38,248 nucleotides of DNA from assembly GCF_009183415.1 (NCBI RefSeq), contig NZ_WEHU01000038.1, positions 1 to 38,248 on the forward strand, written 5' to 3'. Positions 24,448 through 32,377 of the stretch are shown piece by piece (the stretch's first letter is position 1; each line of letters starts with the position of its first letter). This stretch comes from Bacillus sp. B1-b2 (lineage in GTDB: Bacteria; Bacillota; Bacilli; Bacillales; Cytobacillaceae). Made by a program: the position numbers and the translations under genes. The notes below the pieces were generated by a model, which made no database searches, had not been told where the DNA came from, and was given only the letters and a program-made list of their open reading frames with translations.

Positions 24448-25266
24448 TTACTTTAATGCACCCTCTGTTAAACCTTTTTGCAGCTTACTTTGTCCTAAAA
24501 AGAGTAAAATAAGTGTTGGTAAAACAACCATAATTGCTCCAGCCATAATAACTCCCCACTCATTTAACTGTTCTTGAGATTGCAATTGCCTTAAACCAAT
24601 TTGAACTGTTCGAACACTATCATTCGTAGTAGTTAATAATGGCCATAGATACATATTCCAAGAAGTGACAAACCCATAGACTCCTAAGGTAATCAAGCTT
24701 GTTTTCGCCATTGGCAGGACGACTGTTAAATAATATTTAAAGTCCCCTACTCCTGCAATTTCACTTGCTTCTTTTAATTCATTTGGAATTTGTTTAAAAT
24801 TCTGTCTTAAAAGAAAGGTTCCAAATGCTGTAGCAAAAAAAGGAATCGTTAACCCATTATAATGATCTAGCCAACCTAGATTACGAATGGTTTGAAAGTT
24901 AGGAATGATAGATGCCTCAAAAGGTACCATCATTGTTGCGATAAAGAGAAAAAAGATAAAGTCTCTTCCTTTAAACTCTAAAAACACAAAAGCATATGCA
25001 GCTAAACTAGCAAGAATAAGCTGTCCTAGCATAATGACAATGGAGACAATAAAACTATTAATTAAGTATTGAAATAGTGGAAATCTTTCAAATACCTTTG
25101 TATAGTTTTCCAATGTAAATTCAGTTGGAATAATCTTTCCCGTCATTATTTCTTGCGAAGACATGAAACTCATTAAAAAAGCAATAATCGCTGGTGCAAA
25201 GACTAAGAAGGCAAATATAATTAATAAGAAATAGAATAATAGTTGTTTAGGTATAGAAAGTCTCAC
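24448..25266 (-). CDS. ugpE: ABC transporter permease, UgpE-like
   Basis: The second membrane subunit of the importer, 272 residues with six hydrophobic segments. The EAA loop that contacts the ATPase is seen as NELKEASEIAGVGDFKYYLTVVLPM. It is of the MalG/UgpE type. Its ATG overlaps the end of the other permease gene by 4 bases, so the two are probably translationally coupled, and the binding-protein gene follows. Confidence 0.88.
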   Translation of the reverse strand: MRLSIPKQLLFYFLLIIFAFLVFAPAIIAFLMSFMSSQEIMTGKIIPTEFTLENYTKVFERFPLFQYLINSFIVSIVIMLGQLILASLAAYAFVFLEFKGRDFIFFLFIATMMVPFEASIIPNFQTIRNLGWLDHYNGLTIPFFATAFGTFLLRQNFKQIPNELKEASEIAGVGDFKYYLTVVLPMAKTSLITLGVYGFVTSWNMYLWPLLTTTNDSVRTVQIGLRQLQSQEQLNEWGVIMAGAIMVVLPTLILLFLGQSKLQKGLTEGALK

Positions 25267-26201
25267 TGATAATGAACCTTCCTTTCACCAAGTTTAAATT
25301 GCACGATAGTTAGAATTAAGATGATAAGAAATAAAATAATCGCCTGTGCACTTGCAGTACCAAATTGATAGTTCATAAATGCTTCCTGGTAAATAGAGTA
25401 GACGATTAAGTTTGTTTCATTTTGTGGACCACCTCTTGTTAACATATCTACTTGACCAAATGTTTGAAAAGAATTTATTAAGGTTACTGTTAAAACAAAG
25501 AATAAGGTAGGTGATAGCATAGGAATAGTGATTCTTCTAAGCTTATAAAAGTAACCTGCACCATCAATATCTGCACTTTCATAAAGATAGGAATCAATAG
25601 ATTGTAATCCTCCTAATAAAATGAGAAAGGTAAAACCTATATTCATCCAAATGGTAGAAATAGACACAGATAATAGGGCCCAATCTGGATCTGTTAGCCA
25701 GCCAACTGCATTCATACCAAGCGCTTCTACTAGTCTATTTAACCACCCTATAGTAGGGTGAAATAAAAACATCCAAAATACAGAAGCAGCTGCCACAGAA
25801 ATCCCCATGGTAGAAGAAAAGATTGTGCGAAATATGCCAATTCCTTTTAATTTTTCATTTGCTATTACAGCAAGAAGTAAGCTAACAATAATAGTACCTG
25901 GAACAGTATAAAGAGCAAAAAATAAAGTAGACTTTAAACTTTGTAAAAATAAGGGAGATTGGAAGATATCCAAATAATTCTCTAATCCTACAAATACAGT
26001 AGGCTCTCCACGGTTATTTGTGAGGAAAAAACTTAGATAAATAGTTTTTCCCATTGGATAAAATAAAAATACTCCAAACAAAAGAATAGAAGGACACAGG
26101 AACAGTATCCCTTTAATCAATTGAGATAACCGATGTTTTCTTCTTTCCTTAGCAAAATGAATGGAAGATTGAACATCTTGTTGATAGACTACTTCATTCA
26201 T
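25263..26201 (-). CDS. ugpA: ABC transporter permease, UgpA-like
   Basis: The first membrane subunit, 312 residues with six hydrophobic segments after a 40-residue polar N-terminus. The EAA loop is SYLYESADIDGAGYFYKLRRITIPML, shortened here to its core DIDGAGYFYKLRRITIPML. It is of the MalF/UgpA type and pairs with the UgpE-like subunit downstream. It overlaps the ATPase gene by 4 bases at its start. Confidence 0.87.
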   Translation of the reverse strand: MNEVVYQQDVQSSIHFAKERRKHRLSQLIKGILFLCPSILLFGVFLFYPMGKTIYLSFFLTNNRGEPTVFVGLENYLDIFQSPLFLQSLKSTLFFALYTVPGTIIVSLLLAVIANEKLKGIGIFRTIFSSTMGISVAAASVFWMFLFHPTIGWLNRLVEALGMNAVGWLTDPDWALLSVSISTIWMNIGFTFLILLGGLQSIDSYLYESADIDGAGYFYKLRRITIPMLSPTLFFVLTVTLINSFQTFGQVDMLTRGGPQNETNLIVYSIYQEAFMNYQFGTASAQAIILFLIILILTIVQFKLGERKVHYQ

Positions 26202-27310
26202 AGGCCAACAACCTCTTGTTCATTTTTAACTACTCCTGGTTTAATTAATTCACCAGTTTCTGTATCAAAGAAACTAATATTTTTAGCTGAAATCATGACA
26301 GGGACCATGTCTCCTGCATTCACACGCCACTGTCCAAGCCATTTTGCTGTCCATAGCTCGTCTCCTACTTCGAAGGTTAATAGCGTTTCATTTCCTAAGT
26401 GCTCTACATTTATTACTTCTAACGTATGACTATTATTTTCTTCGTTACCTGGAAGAATGTGTTCTGAACGAATACCAATCGTCAAATTTTTATATGGAAG
26501 CACAGGTAAAATATCACTTTTTTCCATTGTTATTTGCATCCCACTATCCAAAACAAGCTTTTGTTCCATGATTTTTGCCTTGCTTAAGTTTATTTTGGGT
26601 GATCCTATAAATGATGCAACAAACAGATTAGCTGGTTGATTATATAAGGTAATTGGTTCCCCTATTTGTTGAATTTTCCCTTCGTTTAGAACCATGATAC
26701 GGTCTCCCATCGTCATTGCTTCTACTTGGTCATGTGTGACATAAATCATGGTTAGCCCAAGTTTTCTTTGTAAACGACGAATTTCCACCCTCATATGGGC
26801 GCGGAGCTTTGCATCTAAGTTAGATAAAGGCTCGTCCATTAAGCAAATTGGAGCTTCACTGACCACTGATCTTGCTAGTGCTACACGCTGTCTTTGACCT
26901 CCAGATAGTTCCTTTGGTTTCCGCTTTAACAGCTCTGATAACCCCATCATTTCGGCTGTTTCTAATAATCTTTTTTGTTGCTCTTTCTTGTCTACTTTTT
27001 TTGCACGTAGACCAAAGAGGATGTTTTGTTCTACTGTTAAATGGGGATATAAAGCATAATTCTGAAATACCATTGACAAATTTCTGTCTTTTGGAGGAAG
27101 ATGATTTACTGTTTTGTCATTCATCTTTAATACTCCACCAGAGATTTCTTCTAAACCAGCAATCATTCTAAGTAAGGTACTTTTTCCAGAACCCGATGGT
27201 CCTACTAATACAAAAAATTCTCCTTTTTCTATCGTAAGACTTATCTGGTCAATAACAGATTTTTGCTTATCATATGACTTAGATATGTCTAGCATTTCAA
27301 CTGCCTTCAA
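26198..27310 (-). CDS. ugpC: ABC transporter ATP-binding protein, UgpC/MsmX-like
   Basis: The ATPase subunit, 370 residues. Walker A GPSGSGKST is at 37-45, the signature LSGGQ at 135-139, and Walker B ICLMDE at 155-160; a TOBE-type regulatory domain follows to the end, as in MalK and UgpC. Start is TTG at 27310, 6 bases after GGAGGAGGGG; no ATG fits, the next in frame is 15 bases later. An out-of-frame ATG just before the TTG opens a five-codon reading frame that ends inside the gene. It heads the ugp-like operon. Confidence 0.9.
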   Translation of the reverse strand: MKAVEMLDISKSYDKQKSVIDQISLTIEKGEFFVLVGPSGSGKSTLLRMIAGLEEISGGVLKMNDKTVNHLPPKDRNLSMVFQNYALYPHLTVEQNILFGLRAKKVDKKEQQKRLLETAEMMGLSELLKRKPKELSGGQRQRVALARSVVSEAPICLMDEPLSNLDAKLRAHMRVEIRRLQRKLGLTMIYVTHDQVEAMTMGDRIMVLNEGKIQQIGEPITLYNQPANLFVASFIGSPKINLSKAKIMEQKLVLDSGMQITMEKSDILPVLPYKNLTIGIRSEHILPGNEENNSHTLEVINVEHLGNETLLTFEVGDELWTAKWLGQWRVNAGDMVPVMISAKNISFFDTETGELIKPGVVKNEQEVVGL

Positions 27311-27541
27311 GCATGACCCCTCCTCCTCTGAATTACAATCCTATTTAATCATAATTTCAGTGGAATAGAACTATTTTTACCAATCATTAACATAAATCTC
27401 CATTTAGCTAGACAAACTTCAAATTCATTTTACGAAATATTAAAATTATTTAATTTTTGAAATAAAAAATTTCTATCTTTTTCTTTCTACTTATGTTCCA
27501 ATTATTAGAAACAAACCTAGTATTAATAAGGAGGTTTACTA

Positions 27542-28033
27542 GTGGATAATAAAATAGTAGTAGAAGAATTTCATAAATCTTACGAAACAGAAGTAATTGA
27601 TTTGATATTACCTATTCAACAAAAGGAATACCACATATCTATAACTAAGGAAGATCAGCCAGATCTACAACAAATAAGCAGCTTTTATCAAACAGGAAAG
27701 GGAAATTTCTGGGTTGCTTTGTATAATAATAGAGTAGTGGGTTCGATCAGTTTGTTAGATATTGGAGAAGATAATGTAGCTCTTAGAAAAATGTTTGTGC
27801 ATAGGGATTTTCGAGGATCTCATTATAAAACGGCCCATTTGTTATTACAACAAGCTTTGAATTGGGCAAAAAGTCATTCTACTTTAGCCATTTATTTAGG
27901 TACAACGCCTGAATTTAAAGCTGCTCATCGTTTTTATGAGAAGAATGGGTTTAAAAAGATAGAACGACAGAACCTTCCTTCCAATTTCCCTGTAATGGAA
28001 GTGGATAAGCTTTTCTATCAATATGAATTTTAA
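27542..28033 (+). CDS. GNAT-family N-acetyltransferase
   Basis: A 163-residue GNAT enzyme. The acetyl-CoA loop is at MFVHRDFRGSHYKTAHLL (weakened compared with the QxxGxG/A form), and the C-terminal AHRFYEKNGFKKI block is typical. The start is GTG with a perfect AAGGAGG 7 bases upstream. Acceptor unknown. It is a single gene, convergent with the stress-protein gene, with a shared terminator between. Confidence 0.88.
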   Translation: MDNKIVVEEFHKSYETEVIDLILPIQQKEYHISITKEDQPDLQQISSFYQTGKGNFWVALYNNRVVGSISLLDIGEDNVALRKMFVHRDFRGSHYKTAHLLLQQALNWAKSHSTLAIYLGTTPEFKAAHRFYEKNGFKKIERQNLPSNFPVMEVDKLFYQYEF

Positions 28034-28037
28034 TGTA

Positions 28038-28074
28038 AAAAAAGGGTTGTCCGCCATCAGACACCCCTTCTTTC
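28038..28074. terminator. Bidirectional terminator between convergent genes
   Basis: AAAAAGGGTTGTC pairs with GACACCCCTTCTTT around a 7-base loop with one mismatch. A-tract and T-tract flanks allow function in both directions. Confidence 0.8.
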
Positions 28075-28078
28075 CTAT

Positions 28079-28564
28079 CTATTTAAGTTCAACTGTATCA
28101 TTAACATCTGTAGATTTTGCACTTTGTCCAGTCATTCTCTTATAGAAGAACGCCATTCTTTTTGTAAAACTTCCTGTATCCCAATATTCTGCTGCTTCTG
28201 CATTTACCTTAATTAGGACAACACTTGGATCATCATAGTTAGTTTGCATAATTTTTTCATATGCCTTACTCCATAATTCCTTTTTCTTTGCTAAATCCTC
28301 AACAATTTCAGCCTTTCCTCTTACAGAAACATAAGATTTACCTGCATATGCTACATTCACATCTTGATCATGCATTATTTCATCGTATTTTTCTGTTGCT
28401 TTCTTCGTAAAGAACCATAAGTCACCATCAAATTCTACTTCCTGTGTTTTCATAGGACGCGAAACAAGACCTTCTTCTGTTACCGTAGTGAGCATGGCTG
28501 TGTCAACATCCTTAATTAAATCTCTTACTAGCTCTAGTTCTTCTTGCTTTAGCATATTAGACAT
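28079..28564 (-). CDS. General stress protein 26-like, PNPOx-fold protein
   Basis: A 161-residue split-barrel protein of the pyridoxamine 5'-phosphate oxidase-like (general stress protein 26) family. Typical blocks are AMLTTVTEEGLVSRPM, DLWFFTKKATEKYDEI and VSVRGKAEIV. Members bind FMN or other flavins; their reaction is mostly unknown. I chose the ATG at 28564, 4 bases after GAGGTGAT; a GTG 9 bases earlier lies inside that site. A SigB-like promoter is upstream, which fits the family's link with general stress. Confidence 0.87.
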   Translation of the reverse strand: MSNMLKQEELELVRDLIKDVDTAMLTTVTEEGLVSRPMKTQEVEFDGDLWFFTKKATEKYDEIMHDQDVNVAYAGKSYVSVRGKAEIVEDLAKKKELWSKAYEKIMQTNYDDPSVVLIKVNAEAAEYWDTGSFTKRMAFFYKRMTGQSAKSTDVNDTVELK

Positions 28565-28597
28565 TTCCATCACCTCAATCTTTGTTATACAGGTATA

Positions 28598-28622
28598 TTA
28601 CCCTTTTATATAACATTTAATC
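28598..28622 (-). promoter_or_regulatory. SigB-like promoter of the stress-protein gene
   Basis: On the minus strand, GATTAA (28617-28622), a 13-base spacer and GGGTAA (28598-28603). Each hexamer matches the SigB consensus (GTTTAA, GGGTAT) at five of six positions. It lies 34 bases upstream of the start codon. Confidence 0.5.
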
Positions 28623-28638
28623 AGGAATGATAATAGTC

Positions 28639-29316
28639 TTATATAAATTCTAATATAATAAACCAAAGAACTGGTATAAGAAGAGACGGTAATAAATTTA
28701 ATGTTTTAAAGCTTTTAATCCCAAGGATACTAAAGCCAGAGCTAAGAATGAGCACACCGCCTATTATAGATATCTCTGTTAATAGATCTATGGTCAAAAA
28801 TGGAGCAAGAAGACCAGCTGTAACGTAAAAAAATCCCTGCCATAAAAAAAGAACAATAGCAGAAGCGGCAATACCAAATCCAAAGGTTGATGCAAGTACA
28901 ATGGAAGTTACTCCATCAAGAATAGCATTGGTAAAAAGAAAAGTATGATTCCCCTTCAACGCACTTTCAATTGGTCCTAGAATAGATAAAGTACCTGCAC
29001 AGAATAATAGGATAGCAGTAGATAGTCCTTCTGCTAAGTTTCCTTTAGAGAATTTAGCCACAATTTTTTTAAATCCAGTTTCTATATCAAGCTTTTCCCC
29101 AATGAGTCCTCCAATAGCAAGGCTAACAATAAATAATACGGGATACTTGCTATCTGGCATGTACTTTACAATTGAATGAATACCTAGTGCTGTTGCAGCA
29201 AGTCCCATTGCTTGCATTAAAATCTCTTGATATTTGTCTTTCATTCCTTTTTTAAGAAAGCTACCAATAGTGCTTCCAATCAGGATAGTTAAACAGTTAA
29301 ATAAAGTTCCAATCAC
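28639..29316 (-). CDS. DUF554-family membrane protein (YdfK-like)
   Basis: A 225-residue membrane protein with about seven hydrophobic segments. The N-terminus (MIGTLFNCLTILIGSTIGSF, then QAMGLAATALGI) and the CAGTLSILGPIESAL block are characteristic of DUF554. A function is not established; a transport role is often supposed. Single minus-strand gene. Confidence 0.88.
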   Translation of the reverse strand: MIGTLFNCLTILIGSTIGSFLKKGMKDKYQEILMQAMGLAATALGIHSIVKYMPDSKYPVLFIVSLAIGGLIGEKLDIETGFKKIVAKFSKGNLAEGLSTAILLFCAGTLSILGPIESALKGNHTFLFTNAILDGVTSIVLASTFGFGIAASAIVLFLWQGFFYVTAGLLAPFLTIDLLTEISIIGGVLILSSGFSILGIKSFKTLNLLPSLLIPVLWFIILEFI

Positions 29317-29477
29317 AGTAGTACTCCTTTATCTTTATGAGTGATATTTTATTAAATATAACGATATTCCTTTATTACCTATTGTAAACCAATATTTTTT
29401 TTTTGGTAGATTCTTCTTCTGATTCCTTTTTTCTTTCCGTTTTGAATTACAATTAATAAAAGCTATTTATATATATA

Positions 29478-29506
29478 AACAGCTACTAATGATTTTAGTA
29501 GCTGTT
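29478..29506. terminator. Second hairpin between DoxX and DUF554 genes
   Basis: AACAGCTACTAA and TTAGTAGCTGTT form a 12-bp perfect stem with a 5-base loop. On the plus strand it is followed by CTTTCC, on the minus strand by TATATATATAAATAGC. It looks like a backup terminator or a processed RNA element. Confidence 0.5.
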
Positions 29507-29573
29507 CTTTCCTACTTTACTTCTTTCAAGAAATGAATATGTAGTAAATACCCTGTATTCTTCTTTATAAAAA

Positions 29574-29608
29574 AGTAAAACCAGACATTTTACATGTCTG
29601 GTTTTACT
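29574..29608 (-). terminator. Terminator after the DoxX gene
   Basis: AGTAAAACCAGACAT pairs perfectly with ATGTCTGGTTTTACT around a 5-base loop, then the minus strand reads TTTTTTATAAAG. Strong intrinsic terminator 16 bases after the stop. Confidence 0.92.
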
Positions 29609-29623
29609 AGATTCTCTTATCTA

Positions 29624-30145
29624 TTATACAACTGCTGGATCTTTTTTACTTTTATTTGTTTTATTTGTTTTATTTGCAATAAAGTTTTTGATATATGGCA
29701 TTGCAAATCTATCTAATCCAAATTTACCTGCATTTGCTCCTGCTACTACTACGAAGATTGCTAGAAGAACCATTTGTGCATTTGTACTAACTGTTCCACT
29801 GAATAGGAAAGCAAAGTTCATTAGCATACCCATTATTGTTGCAAAGTTTGTGAATAAACCAAGTATTAGTGCAATACCTACAAGTACTTCTCCCCATTGT
29901 ACTAAGAATGTGAATAAACCAGCATTTGGTAATGCAAAGTGCTCTAAGAATGCTGCCCACCAGCCTTGAACTGCTGGATGATCTCCAGTACTAGATGCAA
30001 TCGCTCCTTGTAGAAATCCAGATGCATCGAAAACTCCCCCTGTTACTTTGCCAAACCCTGCATGAAGAAATTGATAACCAAGATAAATGCGGAATACTGC
30101 TAAGACACCTGCTACGATATTATTTTTTCTTAATAAATCTAACAT
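29624..30145 (-). CDS. DoxX-family membrane protein
   Basis: A 173-residue protein with four hydrophobic segments, of the DoxX family (FRIYLGYQFLHAGFGKVTGG at the first helix). The C-terminus is short and Lys/Thr/Asn-rich (KTNKTNKSKK). DoxX proteins are tied to quinone or thiol redox stress in several bacteria, for example MhqP and CatD in B. subtilis. It is divergent from an ABM monooxygenase, another family met in quinone metabolism. A 12-bp palindrome lies in its leader. Confidence 0.88.
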   Translation of the reverse strand: MLDLLRKNNIVAGVLAVFRIYLGYQFLHAGFGKVTGGVFDASGFLQGAIASSTGDHPAVQGWWAAFLEHFALPNAGLFTFLVQWGEVLVGIALILGLFTNFATIMGMLMNFAFLFSGTVSTNAQMVLLAIFVVVAGANAGKFGLDRFAMPYIKNFIANKTNKTNKSKKDPAVV

Positions 30146-30193
30146 TTTACTCCAGCTCCTTTATTATAAATCATATTTTTTGTTCATTACTTC

Positions 30194-30205
30194 ACAAGAT
30201 CTTGT
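30194..30205. promoter_or_regulatory. Palindrome in the DoxX leader
   Basis: ACAAGATCTTGT is a perfect 12-bp palindrome 49 bases upstream of the DoxX start, downstream of a possible TATGAT -10 on the minus strand. It may be an operator; the regulator is unknown. Confidence 0.4.
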
Positions 30206-30388
30206 ATGTTTCTTACTACACTTACATCATATCATCTTTTCTCTTTTTGAGTATAACTTTGTGATATACTTCACATTTTAGCAATAATCTTTTGACTAAT
30301 TTGTGAATTTTATACGCAAGTGGTTACATTTCTCACCCATTCATGCTTATTGTATTAAAGGATTTATATAGGATAATAGCGAACTTCT

Positions 30389-30404
30389 TATACTATTAAG
30401 TATA
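30389..30404. promoter_or_regulatory. Palindrome just before the ABM gene
   Basis: TATACT-ATTA-AGTATA is a perfect inverted repeat placed a few bases before the ribosome site of the ABM gene. TATACT could also be the -10. Possible operator. Confidence 0.4.
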
Positions 30405-30426
30405 TTTAAAGGAGGTTACGAGGTTA

Positions 30427-30741
30427 ATGAGCAAATATGGTCTATTCGGTAAGTTTACTGTCACAGAAGGACAAAGAAACACTATGGTGAAAATATTATT
30501 AGAGGCGGCAGAGTCCATGAGAGATTTGTCTTCATGTGAGCATTATCAAGTAAGCACTTCTATAGATGAACCTGACTGTGTATATGTGTATGAAATATGG
30601 AGTGATGTAGAAGCACATCAAGCCTCCTTACGTCTTCCCTCAACACAAACATTAATCCAAAAAGCAAAACCAATTATTACCGGAATGGAGCGGATAAAGA
30701 CATTAGAAACAATTGGTGGGAAAGGAATATCACCTATATAA
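30427..30741 (+). CDS. ABM-family putative quinol monooxygenase
   Basis: A 104-residue protein of the antibiotic-biosynthesis-monooxygenase (dimeric alpha-beta barrel) family, like YgiN. Typical parts are YGLFGKFTVTEGQR, the CEHYQVS strand, the YVYEIWSD block and the AHQASLR helix. Such proteins oxidise quinols without cofactors or act as heme or aldehyde enzymes; the substrate is open. AAAGGAGG lies 11 bases before the ATG. It is divergent from the DoxX gene and ends in a shared terminator with the PHP gene. Confidence 0.88.
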   Translation: MSKYGLFGKFTVTEGQRNTMVKILLEAAESMRDLSSCEHYQVSTSIDEPDCVYVYEIWSDVEAHQASLRLPSTQTLIQKAKPIITGMERIKTLETIGGKGISPI

Positions 30742-30774
30742 GAAAGGAGCTTCTATGAAGAAGCTCCTTTCTTA
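30739..30774. terminator. Bidirectional terminator between ABM and PHP genes
   Basis: ATAAGAAAGGAGCTTC pairs perfectly with GAAGCTCCTTTCTTAT around a 4-base loop. It overlaps both stop codons and serves the convergent genes. Confidence 0.9.
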
Positions 30775-31545
30775 TATTATAATCTGCTTTTCAACCTTCA
30801 ATGCTTTTTTCATCCATTTTTTAGTAATAGTAGCACCCTTTACTTTTAAAGGTAAATCCTTCGATATTGTTACATGATAATTACGTGAAAGAATACATGC
30901 TTTTAAATCCTGTACATTTTCACATTCTTGTTCTAATTCATTAAGAATACATCCATACTGTAAAAACTGATGGGTGTCACTACCTCCCACATATGGCAGT
31001 CCTAACTTTTGTGCAAAAGCAACAAGTTTTTCTTCATATGCTTCTACTCCTTGCGAATATAAATCTTTCCCATTTAAATCTAATGCATCTAATCGTAATA
31101 ACTGTGCTTCTTGTAAATGATAAAGCGGTGTGCTTTCTCTAAACGCATGTGCACCAATTCTTAACACATTATATGAATCAGCCAAATCCATTAGTTGATC
31201 AAATGGCACAAATTTTTCTTCCTTAGTATGAGGTTCTAATAACGTTCTAATAGATCGTATATCTTCTCTGTCTCCTACTAACAGAATATGACCTACTTCC
31301 TTCACATCCACTTCTATTCCTGGAAAAAGCTTAAAACCATCGATATTATAATATCCATTTTCATACAGGTGATTACTATCTAAATAATTGTAAATATCAA
31401 AGAAGCGTCTAGTATTAAAGTGCTCTGTCATACAAAGTGCAGTTAGTCCTGCTAGCTTTGCTTCTTTCATCATTTCTTGAAAATACTCTGGCATAAACTC
31501 AGATTTTTTTGAGATTTTTACATGGCTGTGGAAATCAATTTTCAT
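30772..31545 (-). CDS. PHP-domain phosphoesterase-like protein
   Basis: A 257-residue PHP-family metal hydrolase. Metal ligands visible are DFHSH at 4-8, the MTEHFN histidine, GIEVD with Glu near 95, RIGAHAF, and GGSDTH near the C-terminus, a complete set for the family. PHP proteins include histidinol phosphatase, nucleases and nucleoside-phosphate hydrolases; the substrate here is unknown. It is the last gene of the ECF transporter operon, 13 bases after ecfT, so its substrate is probably linked to the imported compound. An AGGAGG site precedes the ATG. Confidence 0.88.
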   Translation of the reverse strand: MKIDFHSHVKISKKSEFMPEYFQEMMKEAKLAGLTALCMTEHFNTRRFFDIYNYLDSNHLYENGYYNIDGFKLFPGIEVDVKEVGHILLVGDREDIRSIRTLLEPHTKEEKFVPFDQLMDLADSYNVLRIGAHAFRESTPLYHLQEAQLLRLDALDLNGKDLYSQGVEAYEEKLVAFAQKLGLPYVGGSDTHQFLQYGCILNELEQECENVQDLKACILSRNYHVTISKDLPLKVKGATITKKWMKKALKVEKQIII

Positions 31546-31558
31546 TTTGTATAACCTC

Positions 31559-32377
31559 CTAGAATAGTAGAGCTAACATATTTACAACAAAAACATATAC
31601 TGCTGAAATCACTAGAAAGAAATAATCTTTCTTCTTAAACGTTAGGTGAGCTAATTTAATTCTCTTTACTTCTGGACGAGTAAATGCATAAAAACTTCCT
31701 TTTGTTTCTAAAGCTTCCACTGTTGTTCTAGCACGCTTTGCTGTACTTAATAACAATGGATAAAAAGATAAAACAGCTATTTTAGCGAAATAAGTAATCG
31801 TTCTCCAATAGAGAATCCCATGCTTTTCAGGAGCTTTACCACGTAAACGGAAAGACAGAAAAACATGATGATATTCTTCTAGCAAACTTGGAAGCATTCG
31901 ATATCCATAGGCAATACTAAAAGATACTTGACCAGGAACTCCTATTTTAAGTAAACCGTTACTTAGTTTTTCAGGATCCATGGAGCAAAAAACAGTAATA
32001 CTAGCTAAAGAAATAATAGACAGCTTTAATGTCAAAATTAATAGAGGAATAATGACCGTAATATCTCCACCAAAAAACCAAGAGGCGATAAGTAGATATC
32101 CTCCTTGCCCTAATAACCCTAAACAAAGAATAATAATGACTAGTGGTGTTACTTTAGACATAAACGTCGTAATAACCATAAATGCAAATAATCCAATTAA
32201 TATACCTACATGATGAATAAACCATGGAGCTATCCCAAAATATATATACCAAATAAAGAGTGTCCGAGGATCAAGCCTTGCTAAAAATGTTTCATTATTT
32301 CCATAAGCAGTGTTTAACAATTCAATCTTGACTTGTTCCACTGATAGCTTCTCTACAAATTTCTTAGTAAGCTCCAC
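31559..32377 (-). CDS. ECF transporter T component (transmembrane coupling protein)
   Basis: A 272-residue membrane protein of the EcfT/CbiQ type with about five or six hydrophobic segments. The cytoplasmic coupling motifs are seen: SFRLRGKAPEKHG and KRARTTVEALETKG, the two Ala-Arg-Gly-like signatures that bind the ATPases. The start is GTG with GGAGG 9 bases upstream, overlapping the ATPase gene by 14 bases. It joins the S component to the fused A-A' ATPase encoded just upstream. Confidence 0.9.
   Translation of the reverse strand: MELTKKFVEKLSVEQVKIELLNTAYGNNETFLARLDPRTLFIWYIYFGIAPWFIHHVGILIGLFAFMVITTFMSKVTPLVIIILCLGLLGQGGYLLIASWFFGGDITVIIPLLILTLKLSIISLASITVFCSMDPEKLSNGLLKIGVPGQVSFSIAYGYRMLPSLLEEYHHVFLSFRLRGKAPEKHGILYWRTITYFAKIAVLSFYPLLLSTAKRARTTVEALETKGSFYAFTRPEVKRIKLAHLTFKKKDYFFLVISAVYVFVVNMLALLF

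Larger units (their letters stand above)
29317..29623. other. Gap with two strong hairpins, no gene seen
   Basis: This 307-base gap between DoxX and DUF554 genes (both minus) holds the DoxX terminator (29574-29608) and a second perfect hairpin at 29478-29506. The about 65 bases between the hairpins have no convincing reading frame. The part nearest 29316 is AT-rich and must hold the DUF554 promoter. Confidence 0.5.

Noticed and set aside
27311-27541. PhoP boxes upstream of the ugp-like operon
   Set aside because: TTAACA-like hexamers occur, but not as direct repeats with 11-bp spacing in the right orientation.
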